Positions 35,587 through 49,864 of a stretch of 64,000 nt of DNA are shown here, in pieces. The DNA comes from Quercus robur. Taxonomy: Eukaryota > Streptophyta > Magnoliopsida > Fagales > Fagaceae. Each line of letters begins with the position of its first letter. Positions within the stretch are counted from its first letter, which is position 1. The stretch is taken from positions 8,120,474 to 8,184,473 of the forward strand of contig NC_065536.1 of NCBI RefSeq assembly GCF_932294415.1, written 5' to 3'. The position numbers and the translations under genes were made by a program. Below the pieces are notes generated by a model. It saw only the letters and a list, made by a program, of their open reading frames with translations. It did not search any database and had not been told where the DNA came from.

Positions 35587-37890
35587 GAAAACTTTAGGAG
35601 TTTATTTGCTTAGTATTGGGTTACTCTGTCAATTTGTTGAGCAACCGTATATATTGACAAAGATAGGAACAAAATAAAATTCTTTTGAATTGATACAGAA
35701 TTCTGCATCCTTCATGGGTTTGATGGTTAAACAACTAATTTATTGTGAAATTGTTGTAACATTTTGTTATGTACCTAAAATTACTCTATTCAATAGTCAT
35801 AATTACGACCAAAACTATTGCTGTTGTAAAATGTAAAATATTATTGTAACGCGTTTCCTTGAGATATCTAACTAGAATTTATTTTCTCATTCCATTTTAT
35901 TGTAGATTAGAGTTTTTAAAGCTCTTAATAATAATAAGAGCTTTAAAAACTCTAATTTTTCTAAGGGTCCATTTGGTTGGGAAGATGGAAAAGTAGAAGG
36001 ATAAAAATTGTGGGAAGATGGAAAAGTGGGAGGATAGAAAAAATTTAGTTTTCCCTCATTTGTGTTTGGTTGAAGAGGTGGAAAAGTGTAAGGATGAAAA
36101 ACTTTTTTGTTTGATTGAGATAAAAAATGAGAGGATGAAAAAAAAGTTGATATAAATTTTCCATTATGTCCTTACTAAATATATAAACAGAAAGTAACAC
36201 ATTTATTATTTTTTAAAAAAATTTGTATGGACACTTTTATTAAATTTTTTTTATAAAATAAGCAAATGCTAAAAGGATAAAAATAAAATAAAAAACAGAT
36301 AAAAACAAACAAAAAGAACCAAAGTGTATTGTGCAAATTTTTATCAACATAAAAAAAATTAAAAATTAAAAACCAAACCAATGTGAACGTGCTGTGCAAA
36401 CAAGAAATTTTATCCAGGCAAAAAAAAAATGTCCAACACACATCTTCCTCTTTTTCTCTTCCATTTTCTCCCCATTTTGGAGAGATTAAATTTTGGTGGG
36501 ATTGGAGAAAAAACAGCTGAGCCCACCACTTTTCTCTCCCACTTCCCCTCTCAAAAAACACCCTTCCCACTCATTTTCTCTCCTATTTTCCACTCTTTTT
36601 TTCCATCCTCCCTAAAATCCACCCAACCAAACATACCCTAAGAGTTAAGATGATATTTTTCCCATTCAATTGAATTTGCTAACGAGTTATAAGACAAATC
36701 ACATCTAGGATACAACCAAACTTGAATTCTACCACTAGTAGTCTTGGAAAATCCTATAAATTTCTCTCTAATGGTGTGTAAAATCTATAAAAACTTTCCA
36801 AAAGCATTTTTTTTTTTAAAAAAAAAAATTAAAAAGGAATATGGATGACTAATTATACATAATGAAGAGTTGTCTTTGAAAGTTACTTCAATTGATACAA
36901 TCCTTCTAAAATATGTCTTAGTTGTTACTAGTCATTAATAGGGTTATAAATGAACCAAATAATTTATAAACAACTTGGTTTTGGCTTGATATAAAACTTG
37001 TTCATATTAGTTTATTGATAAACAAGTTATGTTTGAGTCTTAATTAGTTTAAGCTTGTTTAGTCAACGAGTCAAACCCAAGCAAAAAGGGGAAAATTTTG
37101 TCCATGAATAGGCTCATGACAATGGGCTCAATTAAAAAAAAAAAAAATTAATTCCAAACCTTGGCTCTTTTATGGGCTTAGTAATAAGCTTGATATGGGC
37201 TTAGAATATAAACTCATATAAACCTTTAATTAATCGAGAATTGAAACCACTCATACAACCAAAATGGGCTTAATAATATGCTTAATATGAGTTTGATAAT
37301 ACATTTGTATTGGATCTTGAGTTCACAAGCTTGATTAACGAATTGAGTTGAGTCAAGCTGAGCTCAAGCCTTTGGATTATTAGATGAGCTCGAGTTTGAC
37401 TATTGTATATAGTCTTTGTTTGGACTTGAACATTCAGTATTCAAAAAAACTCAGCTTGTTTACAGTCCTAGCCGTTAGAGACTAAAAAAAGTCTCTTTTT
37501 TTTTTTTTTTCCAGAATTTGCATATTAAGTAACTGACTCACTTAAGCGAACATTGAATAAACCCTCACTCAAGCTCACATATACACGTCTATGTATCCAC
37601 ACGTACTCCACTTGAGCCTCTTTCAAGTGGGCTCACATGAAGTACCGTTTTAGGCCTTTTGTTTGTCGTTCTAGGAATTTTGTTTCTCAATTGACATTGT
37701 GATTGCATTTTCACCAAAAAAAAGACAGTGTGATTGCATAGTGACTTTATTCGAGCACACCTTAAGATCACTCGAACAAGCCACTAAAACTTAGTTTTTA
37801 ATGTTTTAATCATTTTTCATTATACAGCCATTAAAGTTGGATTACTCGTATTACAACCTAGATGTATATATATATATATACAAGAAGTGC
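35311..37890. repeat. duplicated upstream block, unit 3
   Basis: Matches the unit 2 block (about 25630-26875) and the later part of unit 1 and of 47694-49860. No gene. Contains a T-run of more than 30 at about 35551-35584 and the MITE at 35965-36638. Confidence 0.7.
35965..36638. mobile_element. Tourist/PIF-Harbinger-like MITE
   Basis: 674 bp with inverted ends GGGTCCATTTGGTTGGG and CCCAACCAAACATACCC, and a TAA target duplication (35962-35964, 36639-36641). The uninterrupted site (TTTTTCTTAAGAGTTAAG) is seen twice in unit 2, near 26325 and 27890. No transposase. Confidence 0.8.
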
Positions 37891-37896
37891 AATCAC

Positions 37897-37996
37897 ACAG
37901 AGCCAATCACACACATTGTGTTTCTTTTCTGATACTTTTTTGTCGAGTACTTCAGATACCTGAACCAGACAGGCAAAAAGAACAGATGTTCAGCTG
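37897..37996 (-). pseudogene. RPL22: fragment of ribosomal protein L22 exon 2 and upstream intron
   Basis: About 100 bp closely matching 44741-44840. The 3' part of intron 2, the CTGAACCAGACA acceptor context and the start of the last exon (encoding the [10 protein letters not shown] region) are recognisable. It is joined on the left to the duplicated upstream block and on the right, at the AGAATTCTGCTCTGAGGCC stretch, to the 3' flank of GDSL copy 4. It also carries small changes in the coding part. It is a relic of a larger L22 copy or of a rearrangement, not a gene. Confidence 0.85.
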
Positions 37997-38438
37997 TAGA
38001 ATTCTGCTCTGAGGCCTTGACTGTCACCGAAATTTAAGGGGTTAAGAGTTACTCTTTAATCAACACCACTGTCAATTTCATTCCAATTTATTTAGTAAAT
38101 CATGACTCTGAGTCTCTGACCCAAAGAACCAGTGAACTTAAGAGCACAAATATATCAATTGTAAATACAACAAGGATGGCCTATTCTTAAAGTAATTAAA
38201 TATTAATTTATTTTGTTAATAAATATATGAACTTCACCTCATAAAATCGCTTTGGTTTCGGTAGCTTATATGCATACGTGAAACAAAAAGTTAAAAGCTA
38301 GTTTATTTTCAAAAAACTGAAACTTAAATTATTTGAAATAAAGCTGAGACAAAAAGTTGTGTATAACTCCCAAATAATACATAAAATAAGCAAAAAATTA
38401 GTTTATAATCAAATGCCAAACAGATACACTAAAACAAC
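37997..38438. repeat. 3' flank of GDSL unit 4 (short)
   Basis: Begins within the CTCTGAGGCC landmark of the other flanks and runs to the stop codon of copy 4. About 38250-38410 is not shared with the other units. No gene. Confidence 0.6.
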
Positions 38439-40854
38439 TTAATCTTTACAATTAAGCTTAGATAAGATGTCATTGATGATCCAGTTTGCCATATTCTGGT
38501 ATGCCTTTTGTGTCATATGAATTCCATCCCAACTGATACGTTCATCTGGATTGGGACAAACTGGTACATCAGGACCTCCACACATATTTTCCAAGGTAAA
38601 GTCATAAGCACCTCCGACACCACAGCAAGATTTTTGAACAGAAGCAGCATCAAATCCTGTCCATTGTGAAACAATCAAAATTACATTACTGAATCTCTGT
38701 CATATACAGTTATATATTGTTCTAGCAATTTTTTAGAATTAGACAGAGACTCACCAAGATGTGCAGCATTATGGTAAACCGATTGGAAAGCGTTGTAATA
38801 ATCACCATATACTATAACAGCATTAGGATTTTCTTTTATCAAATCTCCAATGGCTTGTTTGAGTTGATCATTGTGATATGTTGACAAAGTATTCAATCCC
38901 TTTAGGCAGTGAAATTCATCATAATGAGCTGAATTGTTGGTGTGCAATATTGTAAGATAAATTGGTAAACAGCCAATTGGGAAGTTTCCAGGGACAACCA
39001 CTCTTACAGCACCATAACCAATGACCCTCTACAAACAATTTCATAGAATAAGGACTCAATAATCATGTCAAGGAATATTTAGAAGAATTTGTTTTGTTTA
39101 CTAAGAAAACATACTGTGACAGCATCCTTAATTGCTTTGACAACTTTTGGAACCAAACTTCTGACCTCCTCGAAGGTTTTGCCTTGAATCAATGGATAGT
39201 TATAATCATTCCCTCCGATTTCTCCCACCATGAATAGGCCTGTTTTAAGCTTCTCAACACAATCTATCAAAAAACAAAACAAAACAACACAATTATATAT
39301 GCAAAAAAATATAGGTTTAGTCCTCAAATTATTGAGTCAGTTTGCGATAGCCTTCTATGGCAAAATCTGAGTCAGGTTGAAACTTGGAAGACTAAAAGGA
39401 AGAATTTTTCAAATTTCAAAAACTAGAACGTGACAAATTTTAGGGACCAATCTAATATCATATACTACATTTAACTTAGTATTACATACTTAAATCAAAT
39501 GAGAGGCTAACCATCATGATCAAAACAGATATTACTGAAAAAGGTGGACATCCAATCCAATTGCACACTGAGAGAACTGTCAGCAAATGGTGATGAATTA
39601 TTCTTTTCTCCAGGTACATTTAAAGGCAAGGCAGTGGCACCAGCCACTGCAAAATTCACCCCATGACCACGAACAAATAATGCATCCTTGTTCAAGTAGG
39701 GAGAAAGAAATGGAATTCCGGCTGATTCAGCTGTGAAATTATAGAACCCAAAAAAAAAAAAAAATAGTGTAACACAGAATAATAAATAAATAAAGCAATA
39801 AATTTTGTATAGCTCCCTCGGCTAAGTAAAATTCAAACAAAACAAATCATGCTTAGCCTAAAAACAGAACCAAGTGACTTTTCCAGATTCCGTAACTTTT
39901 TTGTAATATGAACTTTATAGTAATCAACTTTGGTTTCTTGATGTAGCGTTGCAGGAAAGATACATAAATAATTTAAAGGGGAGAAATCAAAACCTAAAGA
40001 ACTTAATTAAGACAAAAGATTCCAAAAGTCAAGAACCTTGTAACTCAACTGATTAGCACCTCCTGATATTTTTAACGAAGATATCCACGGTTCAAATCTC
40101 TCAAACCCAACTATTGAATTAGGTATAAAAATAAAAAATAAAAATAAAAAATGAAAGGAATCCAAAAATACAAGGAAGTATGAAGAATATATCATCTTGA
40201 AATTATGTTACAACCATAACCATTGATTAATTACCACCGACACCATCATTATCATTATTGTTATTACTAGCTAGTAGTGCACAACATAATTATAAAAGTT
40301 AAACAACATCCAATTACCCCCTGACCCACACAAACAAACTGAAACTGTAAAGTTTTTTTTTTTTTTTTTTAAAAGCTATCTAAAATCAGTGGAGCCTGAA
40401 AATTTTTGCAAACAGTGTTGTCAGTTGCCAGTTGGTCACGTTGTTGCCTCTTTATTCCTTCAAAAAGAACAGCATTACAAAAATCTCAAGCAAAAAAGCA
40501 GTTTCTTTCTAACTTTTTTATAAACCAACATCAACTAAAAAATAAAAAACAAAAAACAAAAACATCAACAAGTTTAATATGATTCTTACCAATATAATCA
40601 ATCATTAGCAACCCATTGGAGCACCTTCCAGTTGCTTTCTTGAAGGTTTTGCCATAGGGAAAATGAGCAGAAGGCACAGCTGGGTTCTCAATAATAAAGT
40701 TGCCTGTGTCAGAGAAAGAGTCCCCAAGGTTATATATTCCATCAAACTTGCAAACCTTAAGGGAGTTAGCATCAATGCAATCATGTGGAACAAAAAGAAG
40801 AGAGAAAGCATTGAGAGTGAGAAGCAAAGAGAAAACTGATTTGCTGGTAGCCAT
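38439..40854 (-). CDS. GDSL esterase/lipase, copy 4 (intact, five exons)
   Basis: Exons 40590-40854, 39512-39730, 39115-39263, 38755-39028, 38439-38656, joining in phase to 374 residues. Signal peptide about residues 6-23. Catalytic blocks: GDSFSDTGN with Ser46 (Phe for the usual Ile after Ser), GGNDYN with Asn180, WDGIH with Asp346/His349. The stretch after FPYGKT is one residue shorter than in the other copies. The C-terminus ends CKD rather than CKV. The ATG at 40854 (MATSKS) matches the paralogues, although an in-frame ATG 12 bp upstream also exists. Intron 1 carries a SINE. Probably a secreted esterase, the most divergent of the four together with copy 1. Confidence 0.92.
40029..40154 (+). 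mobile_element. tRNA-derived SINE in intron 1 of GDSL copy 4
   Basis: About 126 bp with a pol III A box (TAACTCAACTGATTAGCACC) and a B box (GGTTCAAATC), ending in an A-rich tail. Flanked by imperfect direct repeats resembling GATTCCAAAAG (about 40018-40028 and after 40154). The matching intron of copy 1 near 7200 has the uninterrupted site. The A/B box spacing and the words ACCTTGTAACTCAACTG resemble plant Au-like SINEs. Confidence 0.7.
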
Positions 40855-40945
40855 GATTTGCTGCAAGAGAAAGAAGCGCTTGGTTTTGGTTATGATATGA
40901 AGTTATGGAATGCAAGCAAGCACGTCGTGCATGTGTTATATTTCC
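40855..40945 (-). promoter_or_regulatory. proximal promoter of GDSL copy 4
   Basis: The conserved motif AAGCACGTCGTGCATG is intact at 40919-40934, next to a weak TTATAT box at about 40936-40941. The long TATA run of copies 2 and 3 is missing. Confidence 0.45.
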
Positions 40946-41582
40946 AACTAGTTGATCATATCCTGCCTTAATTTTTTTCGAAAAATGCTGATAAATATTA
41001 CAACAAAATACACAGGTAATGTGTTCATTTTGTTTCCATTTTAAGGGTATGTTAGTAAATTAGAGCTTTTAAAGCTCTTTTTTTCAAGAAGAATAATAAT
41101 AATAATAATAATAATATATTAGTTAATAAATGTTCTAAGAGCATAGGTTAAAGTGCACTTAATGATCTATTAAATAATACTTTTATACTCTTTTATTTTT
41201 TTTGAAAATAAATATGTTTATACTTTATTATGCATAAATATTTAAAACACACAATCATAATGAATTTATTCCTTCCTTGAGTAATCTATATATTTATATA
41301 TATAATAATAGATAAAAGTGAGAGAAATTTAAATTAAAATTCTAAATTAAAGTTCTAATTTTACGGTATGTGTCATAAATTATTTATTCTTAAAGAATTT
41401 TATTTCTTAATTTTAGAATCAAATGTGGGACCACATCATAAATATTCATTCAAGTGAGTTATTAAATACAAAAACCAAAGAGTCTAGAATAAATTAACCA
41501 TAAAAAATAAAAAAAATAAAAAAATAAAAACTTTCACAATAATTTTAAAAGAAAATGGACAATTTACATTTTATACCTAATA
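40946..41582. other. AT-rich intergenic stretch
   Basis: No gene seen. An AAT microsatellite lies at about 41094-41116, next to an AGAGCTTTTAAAGCTCT palindrome that also occurs in the upstream blocks near 26280 and 27835. Confidence 0.6.
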
Positions 41583-41587
41583 ATATC

Positions 41588-42346
41588 TGTAAAGGTAGGT
41601 TTTGGTTCCTAAGCCCAAAAGATAAAAGGATCTAGGTCCAAAGAGCCCAATACAATGAATTTGTAGAGAGTGAGTTAAAAAACTAAGCTCTAATGAATTG
41701 GGTAACACTTATAATAAATCCAGATCACAATAAAGTAAAGATAGACTGGTTTTATCTAAAGAAAATCGTCATTGGCACAATCCAAGGAGATTAGTTCTTG
41801 TATATATTTCTTGAATTTGGTTACAAGTACAGTTCTTGTTGCTACAGTATTTTTCTCTTAATTCTCTGATCCCTTTCTCTTAAGTTCTTCTTTCTATTAT
41901 ATACTATCTTCCTTCTTACATCTCTACCCTCCACGTGTAGATTAGATTGTTGGTGTTGATCCTTGTCCTATCAGCACCTTCCTGAAGTCTTTAGGGAGTA
42001 GTTGTAAGACTGAAAATTATTGTTCAGATGCCACTTCCTCATTAATGTGGCCAGAGAGTTAGTTACAGAGCATTCAATGTGGTAATAACAGCTTATCAAT
42101 AGAATTTCTTGGAACGCTACCCTGGATGGCAGACCATACTGTCAGACCTCGGCTTTACTTAGCCAAGGAGGCATTCATCCTCGGACCACCTTCTTGGACT
42201 CTTATGACCAAACCTCACATCTTCATTCACTAACGCGGACTCCCATAATAGTGTTTTATCCGTCCTCGGACTACTTAATGTCCTCGGATTGGGCTCCTAA
42301 CTCAATATATACATAGATACATACTATTAGGCCTATCACCCCTACA
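41588..42346. repeat. solo LTR, CCTCGGA-rich family
   Basis: 759 bp, TGTAAAGG...CCTACA, with a perfect 5-bp target duplication ATATC (41583-41587, 42347-42351). Related to the LTRs at 20094, 57349 and 58557. Confidence 0.88.
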
Positions 42347-42482
42347 ATATCCTTACAAAAAATTTTAAAGAGTTAACAAAATATAAAAATGACTATTAAT
42401 AGTAATTAAATTATATATATATATAGGAATTATATTATGCATCTTATTGTATATCTTTAAGTGTATTCATACATATGCATAG

Positions 42483-42941
42483 TGTTACAAGCTAGTTAAT
42501 ATAATATATAGAGACACACTTTAATAAAAAAAGGCCTAAGCCCAATGGGTATAAATTTAATTATGTTATATTAACCACTCATTCTTCTCATTTTTATTCA
42601 ATGTGGGACTTCACTCACATGTGTAACTCAACAATCTTCCTCTCACGTGTGAGTCTCTGCCTCAAGTAAACACACCCCGTTCCTGCTCCAACTGCGAAAA
42701 GAACCTCGATAACCTTGCCACCTTTGCCCACACCACATGGGCTCTAATACCACTTGTTAGGGAGATAAATACCTGGGTGAACTTTTTTGAATAATTAATA
42801 TAATATATAGAGACACACTTTAACCCAAAAGACCTAAGTCCAATGAGTATGTACTCAATTATGTTATATTAAGTATTAACTACTCATTCTTCTCATCTTT
42901 ATTCACTGTAGGATTTCACTCACACGTGTAACCCAATAACA
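42483..42941 (-). mobile_element. TRIM (miniature LTR retrotransposon)
   Basis: Two related direct repeats, 42483-42633 and 42755-42941, both TGTTA...ACA, enclose about 120 bp. That interior holds a Met-tRNA-type PBS (GCTCTAATACCACTT, about 42741-42755) against the right repeat, so the element reads on the minus strand. No coding capacity, as is normal for TRIMs. The repeats differ visibly, so it is old. Confidence 0.75.
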
Positions 42942-43039
42942 TATACACTTAAATTAGGTTAGAGTATAATTTCTATCTTGTATCACAATATATATATATA
43001 TATATATATATTCCTACAAACGAATAAATTATTGACATG

Positions 43040-43046
<7 letters not shown>

Positions 43047-43075
<29 letters not shown>

Positions 43076-43504
43076 CCAAATCTAAAGGTCTAGTTTATTT
43101 CATAAAAGGACAAAGATTACAAAGCATCAAGAGTCACTAGAGGAGCTATATCATCAAGACAGGAATCAATCCAAACCTGTATGCTATAGCTCACTACCAG
43201 AATTAGCTTTCCTGGCCAGAAAATGGGCAACTAAATTGCCTATGCGTTTCATATGGGAGAAATTACAACTTCGAAAACCATTAGAAAGAAACGGGATATC
43301 ACTAATCACATTACCATACTCAGGATTTCCATAATCTCCAGTTAGAACGGCCTTGATGATAATTTCTGCATCCTCTCAAAACTGCACTAAAAAATACTCA
43401 ATTCTTTTGCAAAAAACAAAGCTTTTCTACAGGCCAAAGCCTCGACCACAGCTAGGGATGTAGGTAACGGGACCCTTTCAGTCATGGCCCCAAGGGCTTT
43501 TCCC
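43047..43504 (-). mobile_element. 5'-truncated LINE remnant with 16-bp target duplication
   Basis: The sequence ATTGACATGTGTATTT is repeated exactly at 43031-43046 and 43505-43520. A T-run (43047-43070) is the poly(A) tail of a minus-strand insert. The minus strand reads pieces of a LINE RNase H domain (GNLVAHFLARKANS), with an in-frame stop soon after (SGSEL then stop). About 458 bp long. Confidence 0.87.
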
Positions 43505-43520
43505 ATTGACATGTGTATTT

Positions 43521-44661
43521 ATTTCGTCTAAAATTGTGTATTATATAGTTTGTAGGTTAAAGAATAAAGTAAATTTAATGTCAAGGTGCAAAATGTAACA
43601 AGGATCATAGGTTATGGTGCAAAACGTAGACTTGAATTTGAATAATTTAGGATGCAAATTGTAAATTAGAGTATAGTTTATGATAGTAAAATATAATTTT
43701 CTCTAGATGTTTAAGGGCATTCTGTCTGGTGCTCTTGTGTCCTAGTGTCATCTCTAAGGCTTAGGAAGGCTAGACGCAAGTGAAACCCAATTTCTAACAT
43801 GCAAAGTCAAATGTGTCAGTTCTACCAAATAAGAATCTCTACTTAAAAATTAAAATTTGAAGATAGAGAATTGGAGATCCATATTTTATTCTCATACTTT
43901 GATGTTATACGTATCCCTTGCCTTTATTTGGAAGGGGAATGAATTCCATGTAAAAAAATGGTAGGCGAAGAAACAAAACTAGTAGTATTTTTTTGAACAG
44001 AATCCTATCCTGTCTATTTTAAAACTAAAACCAAAAAATATAATAATAAAAAACTACATGGGATCCTAATCCCTCTTTAATATATTTTAGATTTAAGGAT
44101 CCAAACATGACCATTAAGATGGCTGAGCTCTTTTGCTCAAAAAAAAAAAATGATGGTGGAGCTCTTTTAATAAATGCACCCATTGTCAACATTTACCACA
44201 ACTAAATTAAAGGCAGCCTGCTGACGTCCTATCCATTGGTTTCACAAAAAAGGAACTAGATAAATAATACCATGGAGCTAGTAAGCATGTCTTTTTTAAG
44301 TACAACATTTTAAAATTATAATTATGTACTAACAAGGCTTCGTAAGTAATGCATTAAAGGTGGAGAAGTATGCAAAAGAAAGAATCAAGCACAATTTGTA
44401 ACCTCAAACAAGTTGCTTGGAACTCCAATTCAATGCATCAAAACAACAAAGCTGGATTCAACAATGACAGACTTTCTATATTACCAATCCAACAAAATAG
44501 GAATATTGTAAAATCTCTAATTTAATCAGCAAAATTGTTAAACCACATCAGTTTCATCAAAAAGCAGCATCCCAAAAGGCAACACTAAGCAGAAAACAAA
44601 AGACCCCTGAATGGCAGTTGTAAGGTAAATGAGTCTTAAATGACTAAGCCAATTCAGAAGT
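43521..44661. other. intergenic region downstream of L22
   Basis: AT-rich, no gene or clear repeat seen. Its right part is the likely 3' UTR of L22. Confidence 0.5.
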
Positions 44662-46756
<2,095 letters not shown>

Positions 46757-47693
46757 CTTCGATTATCCTCTATAATCCACACAAAATAAAACATACTTAT
46801 CAAATTTATTTGTATGAATCACTGATAAACAAAACAACATACTTACTACCTCAACTCAACTTGCATTATACCTCAGAACAATTTATTGATAGAGGCACCA
46901 AAGCAAACACCCCCCTCCCCCTAAAAAATGCACATGCATCTACTATTTTTTTCCCCTCTTCTATTCACACAATTGAATACCAAATGCCTTTGAAATACGC
47001 ATCTAGAATGCAAATGACATACTCCCTATACATACACAAATCACACATACATAAATGTACATTTTGCTTATTAAATCCATGTAAAAGAGTCATTTAAAAT
47101 TAAAAGCAAACCACATATACATACATATATAAACAAATAAATGTGAAGTACTACACTATTGGGTCAATACAGGAACCATAAACATCATCCAACAAATCCC
47201 ATCTACACATAACCATCAATTGAGCTAATATTTGATATATAAACTACCATATATACATGCACACAGAGAATGTCACACACACATTAAAACCTAGGAAAGT
47301 AAGACAACCCCAGTTACAGAATCTTAGTATTTCGAATAGTTACGTCATGAATCAACGAAAGTCTCAAACAAAATGTAGATTATTACAACCATTTTGGCCT
47401 CTGAGTAAAATACCCAAAAACAACAAACGCAATTAAAAGTTAAAACAACAAACAAAAACAAAACTTTTCATAAACCCAAAAATCTAAACATAAAAAACGA
47501 CAAAACCCCATGTTGTTTCATATCATATCCTCTTCAGAAACTCAATTTCCTTCACTTTACCTTGTTTTCTCAGCAACCAAACACAGACACAAAGAGAGAG
47601 AGAGAGAGAGAGAGAGAGGTACCGAGTTACAGAGCTTGGAGCTAAGCGGCGTGAGAGATGGCAATGGAATACGAGAGAGGGTGTGGAGGCTTC
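46757..47693 (-). promoter_or_regulatory. 5' UTR, UTR intron and promoter of L22
   Basis: On the minus strand a CT-rich leader (CT microsatellite at about 47594-47617, common in plant ribosomal-protein leaders) ends AACAAG before a GTAAAG donor at 47559-47560. A TATAG acceptor at 46770-46774 precedes a 13-nt leader and the ATG. The duplicated block begins abruptly at about 47694, so little private promoter remains upstream. Confidence 0.6.
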
Positions 47694-49859
47694 TAGGATA
47701 CAACCAAACCCGGGATTCTACCGCTAGCAATCTTGGAAAATCCTGTAAATTTCTCTCTAATGGTGTGCAAAATCTATAAAAGCTTTCTAAAAGCTTTAAA
47801 AAAATATTAACAAAAAACGAATATGGATGACTAGTTAAACAAAATGAAGAATTTGTCTTTGAAAAGTTACTTTGATTGATACAAGGCTTGATTTGATAAA
47901 ACACTCTAAAACACGTTTTGGTTGTTACTAATTGTTAATAGGGAAACCAAATCATTCATAAATGTCATAGGCTTGATTTGATAAAAAATTTGTTCATATT
48001 TGTTTAATGATAAATAAGCTTGAGCCATAATTAATTTAAGCTTCTTTAATACCTGAGTCAAGTCTAAGCAAAAATAAGAGGAGAGGGGGAAATGTTCATG
48101 AATAGGGTTATAAACAATAATACATAATTATTATAAATAAATAAAATAAAAAAAGCCAAACCTAAGTTCTTTTATGGGCTTGATATGAGTTTACAAAATA
48201 AACTCATATAAAGTTTTAATTTATTGGGAGTTGGGACTAGCCATCTAACTAAAATAAACTTGATAATATGTTTAATATAGGTTTGATAATGTACTTGCAT
48301 TGGATTTTGAGCTCAAGAGCATGATATTAAACTCGAGTTTAAGCTTAGCAAAGTAAAGCTCAAGCTTTTAGACTATTTGACAAGCTCAAACATTCAATAC
48401 TAAAAAAGTTTGGCTTCTTTATAGCCCTCGCCTTTAAAGACTAAGAAAAGTCTCTTTTTTTTCTTTTCTTTTCTTTTTCTTTTTTATTTTTTTGTAGAAT
48501 TTGCATATTATGTAACCATGTCGCTCAAGCAAGCATTGAGTAAGCCCTCACTCAAGCTTTACATATACACATCTATATAATCCACATGTACTCACTTGAG
48601 CCTCTCTCAAGTGAGCTCATTTGAAATACCATTTAGGCCATCTGTTTGTTATTCTAGGATTTTTGTTTCTCAATTAGCATTGTGATTGCACAATAACTTT
48701 ACTCGAGCACACCTTAAGCTCGCTCAAACAAGCCGCTAAAACTTAATTTTTAATGTTTTAATCATTTTTCATTATACAACCATTAAAGTTGGATTACTCA
48801 TATTACGACCTAAATGTATATATGCATAGATACAACAAGTGCAACTCCCACTCACTTGCACATTTCAAACACTTGTACATGTATAGCACTTGATGCCTTA
48901 TCATGAACCTAGGGAAGACTTTGATGACTGGTGTAATTTTCCAAACACTCAAAACAATAAAAAGAATAAAAAAAGCTTTTTAGTTAAAACTCTACTTTCT
49001 ACAACAGTACCAAACAGACACTAAGGGTCTGTTTGGATACTGCTATTATTGAAAACTGAAAATACTATAACAAAATAATTTTTAAAAGTGTGAATAGTGC
49101 TGTGAGATCCATTTTTAATAAAAGTTTTGCTGAAAAAAGAGGTTTGTGGGTCCCGTAAACAATGTATGGGACACACTGACAAACGCTGGACGTAGCTGAA
49201 AAATCATTTCAGCTGTATCCAAAGGCACACTTATTTTGCTGAAAACAATAAAAAAAATATTTTGATTACTGTTCATTAATGAATTTACTGTTCATTGACC
49301 TGATTGACTATTCATGTTCCATAAACAGTGCAACTAGCGCTAGACTTAAAAATTTTAAAAAAAAATCTTATGATTTAATGATACTTTTTGCCTCTTCTTA
49401 TGTTTGATTTTAAATCCCGTTTTCCCACTTGTTCTACGGGAAAAAGAAAAAAGAACTAAGTTTTTTTTTAACAGCAAATTCCTAGTATCCTAACTAAAGC
49501 AAAGGTAAGGCTTTTTAACTTTTCTTTTTGCTGGTAATAGTTACTATTACCATTTTTTTTTTTATAAGACTATTACCATGTTAATTTAGAATTATTATTA
49601 TTGTTAGTTCTCTTTGGAGCTTAATTGCTTAATAGTTAATACCATAATTATATTTAAAACTGATATGTGCAATTAATCAAAAATTAAAAAGTTTTAAAGT
49701 TCCCCCTCAAAAAAGAAAAAGTTTTAAAAGTTTTAAGGTAACTACTGGTTGACCCATGCTTTGTAAGGATTTTTTTTTTTTTTTTTTTATTTGTAAACGT
49801 GTAAATAGTAGTCTTTAGAAAATTATAATTTTTTTTTCTTTACATAAATTTCATAAGAA
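47694..49859. repeat. duplicated upstream block behind L22
   Basis: Starts GGATACAACCAAACC and follows the GDSL unit blocks (10270-11237 plus 18593-20088, 26400-26875, 36715-37890). Shared landmarks are TCCTGTAAATTTCTCTC, GTGTGCAAAATCTATAAAAG and CTCACTCAAGC. No gene seen. Confidence 0.65.
49023..49228. mobile_element. MITE candidate
   Basis: About 206 bp starting GGGTCTGTTTGGATAC and ending GTATCCAAAGGCACAC, imperfect inverted ends sharing TTTGGATAC. No coding sequence. Target duplication not resolved. Confidence 0.5.
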
Positions 49860-49864
49860 TATGG

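Noticed and set aside
36175-36641. Open frames on both strands near 36.2-36.6 kb
   Set aside because: They are inside a Tourist-type MITE, in low-complexity sequence.
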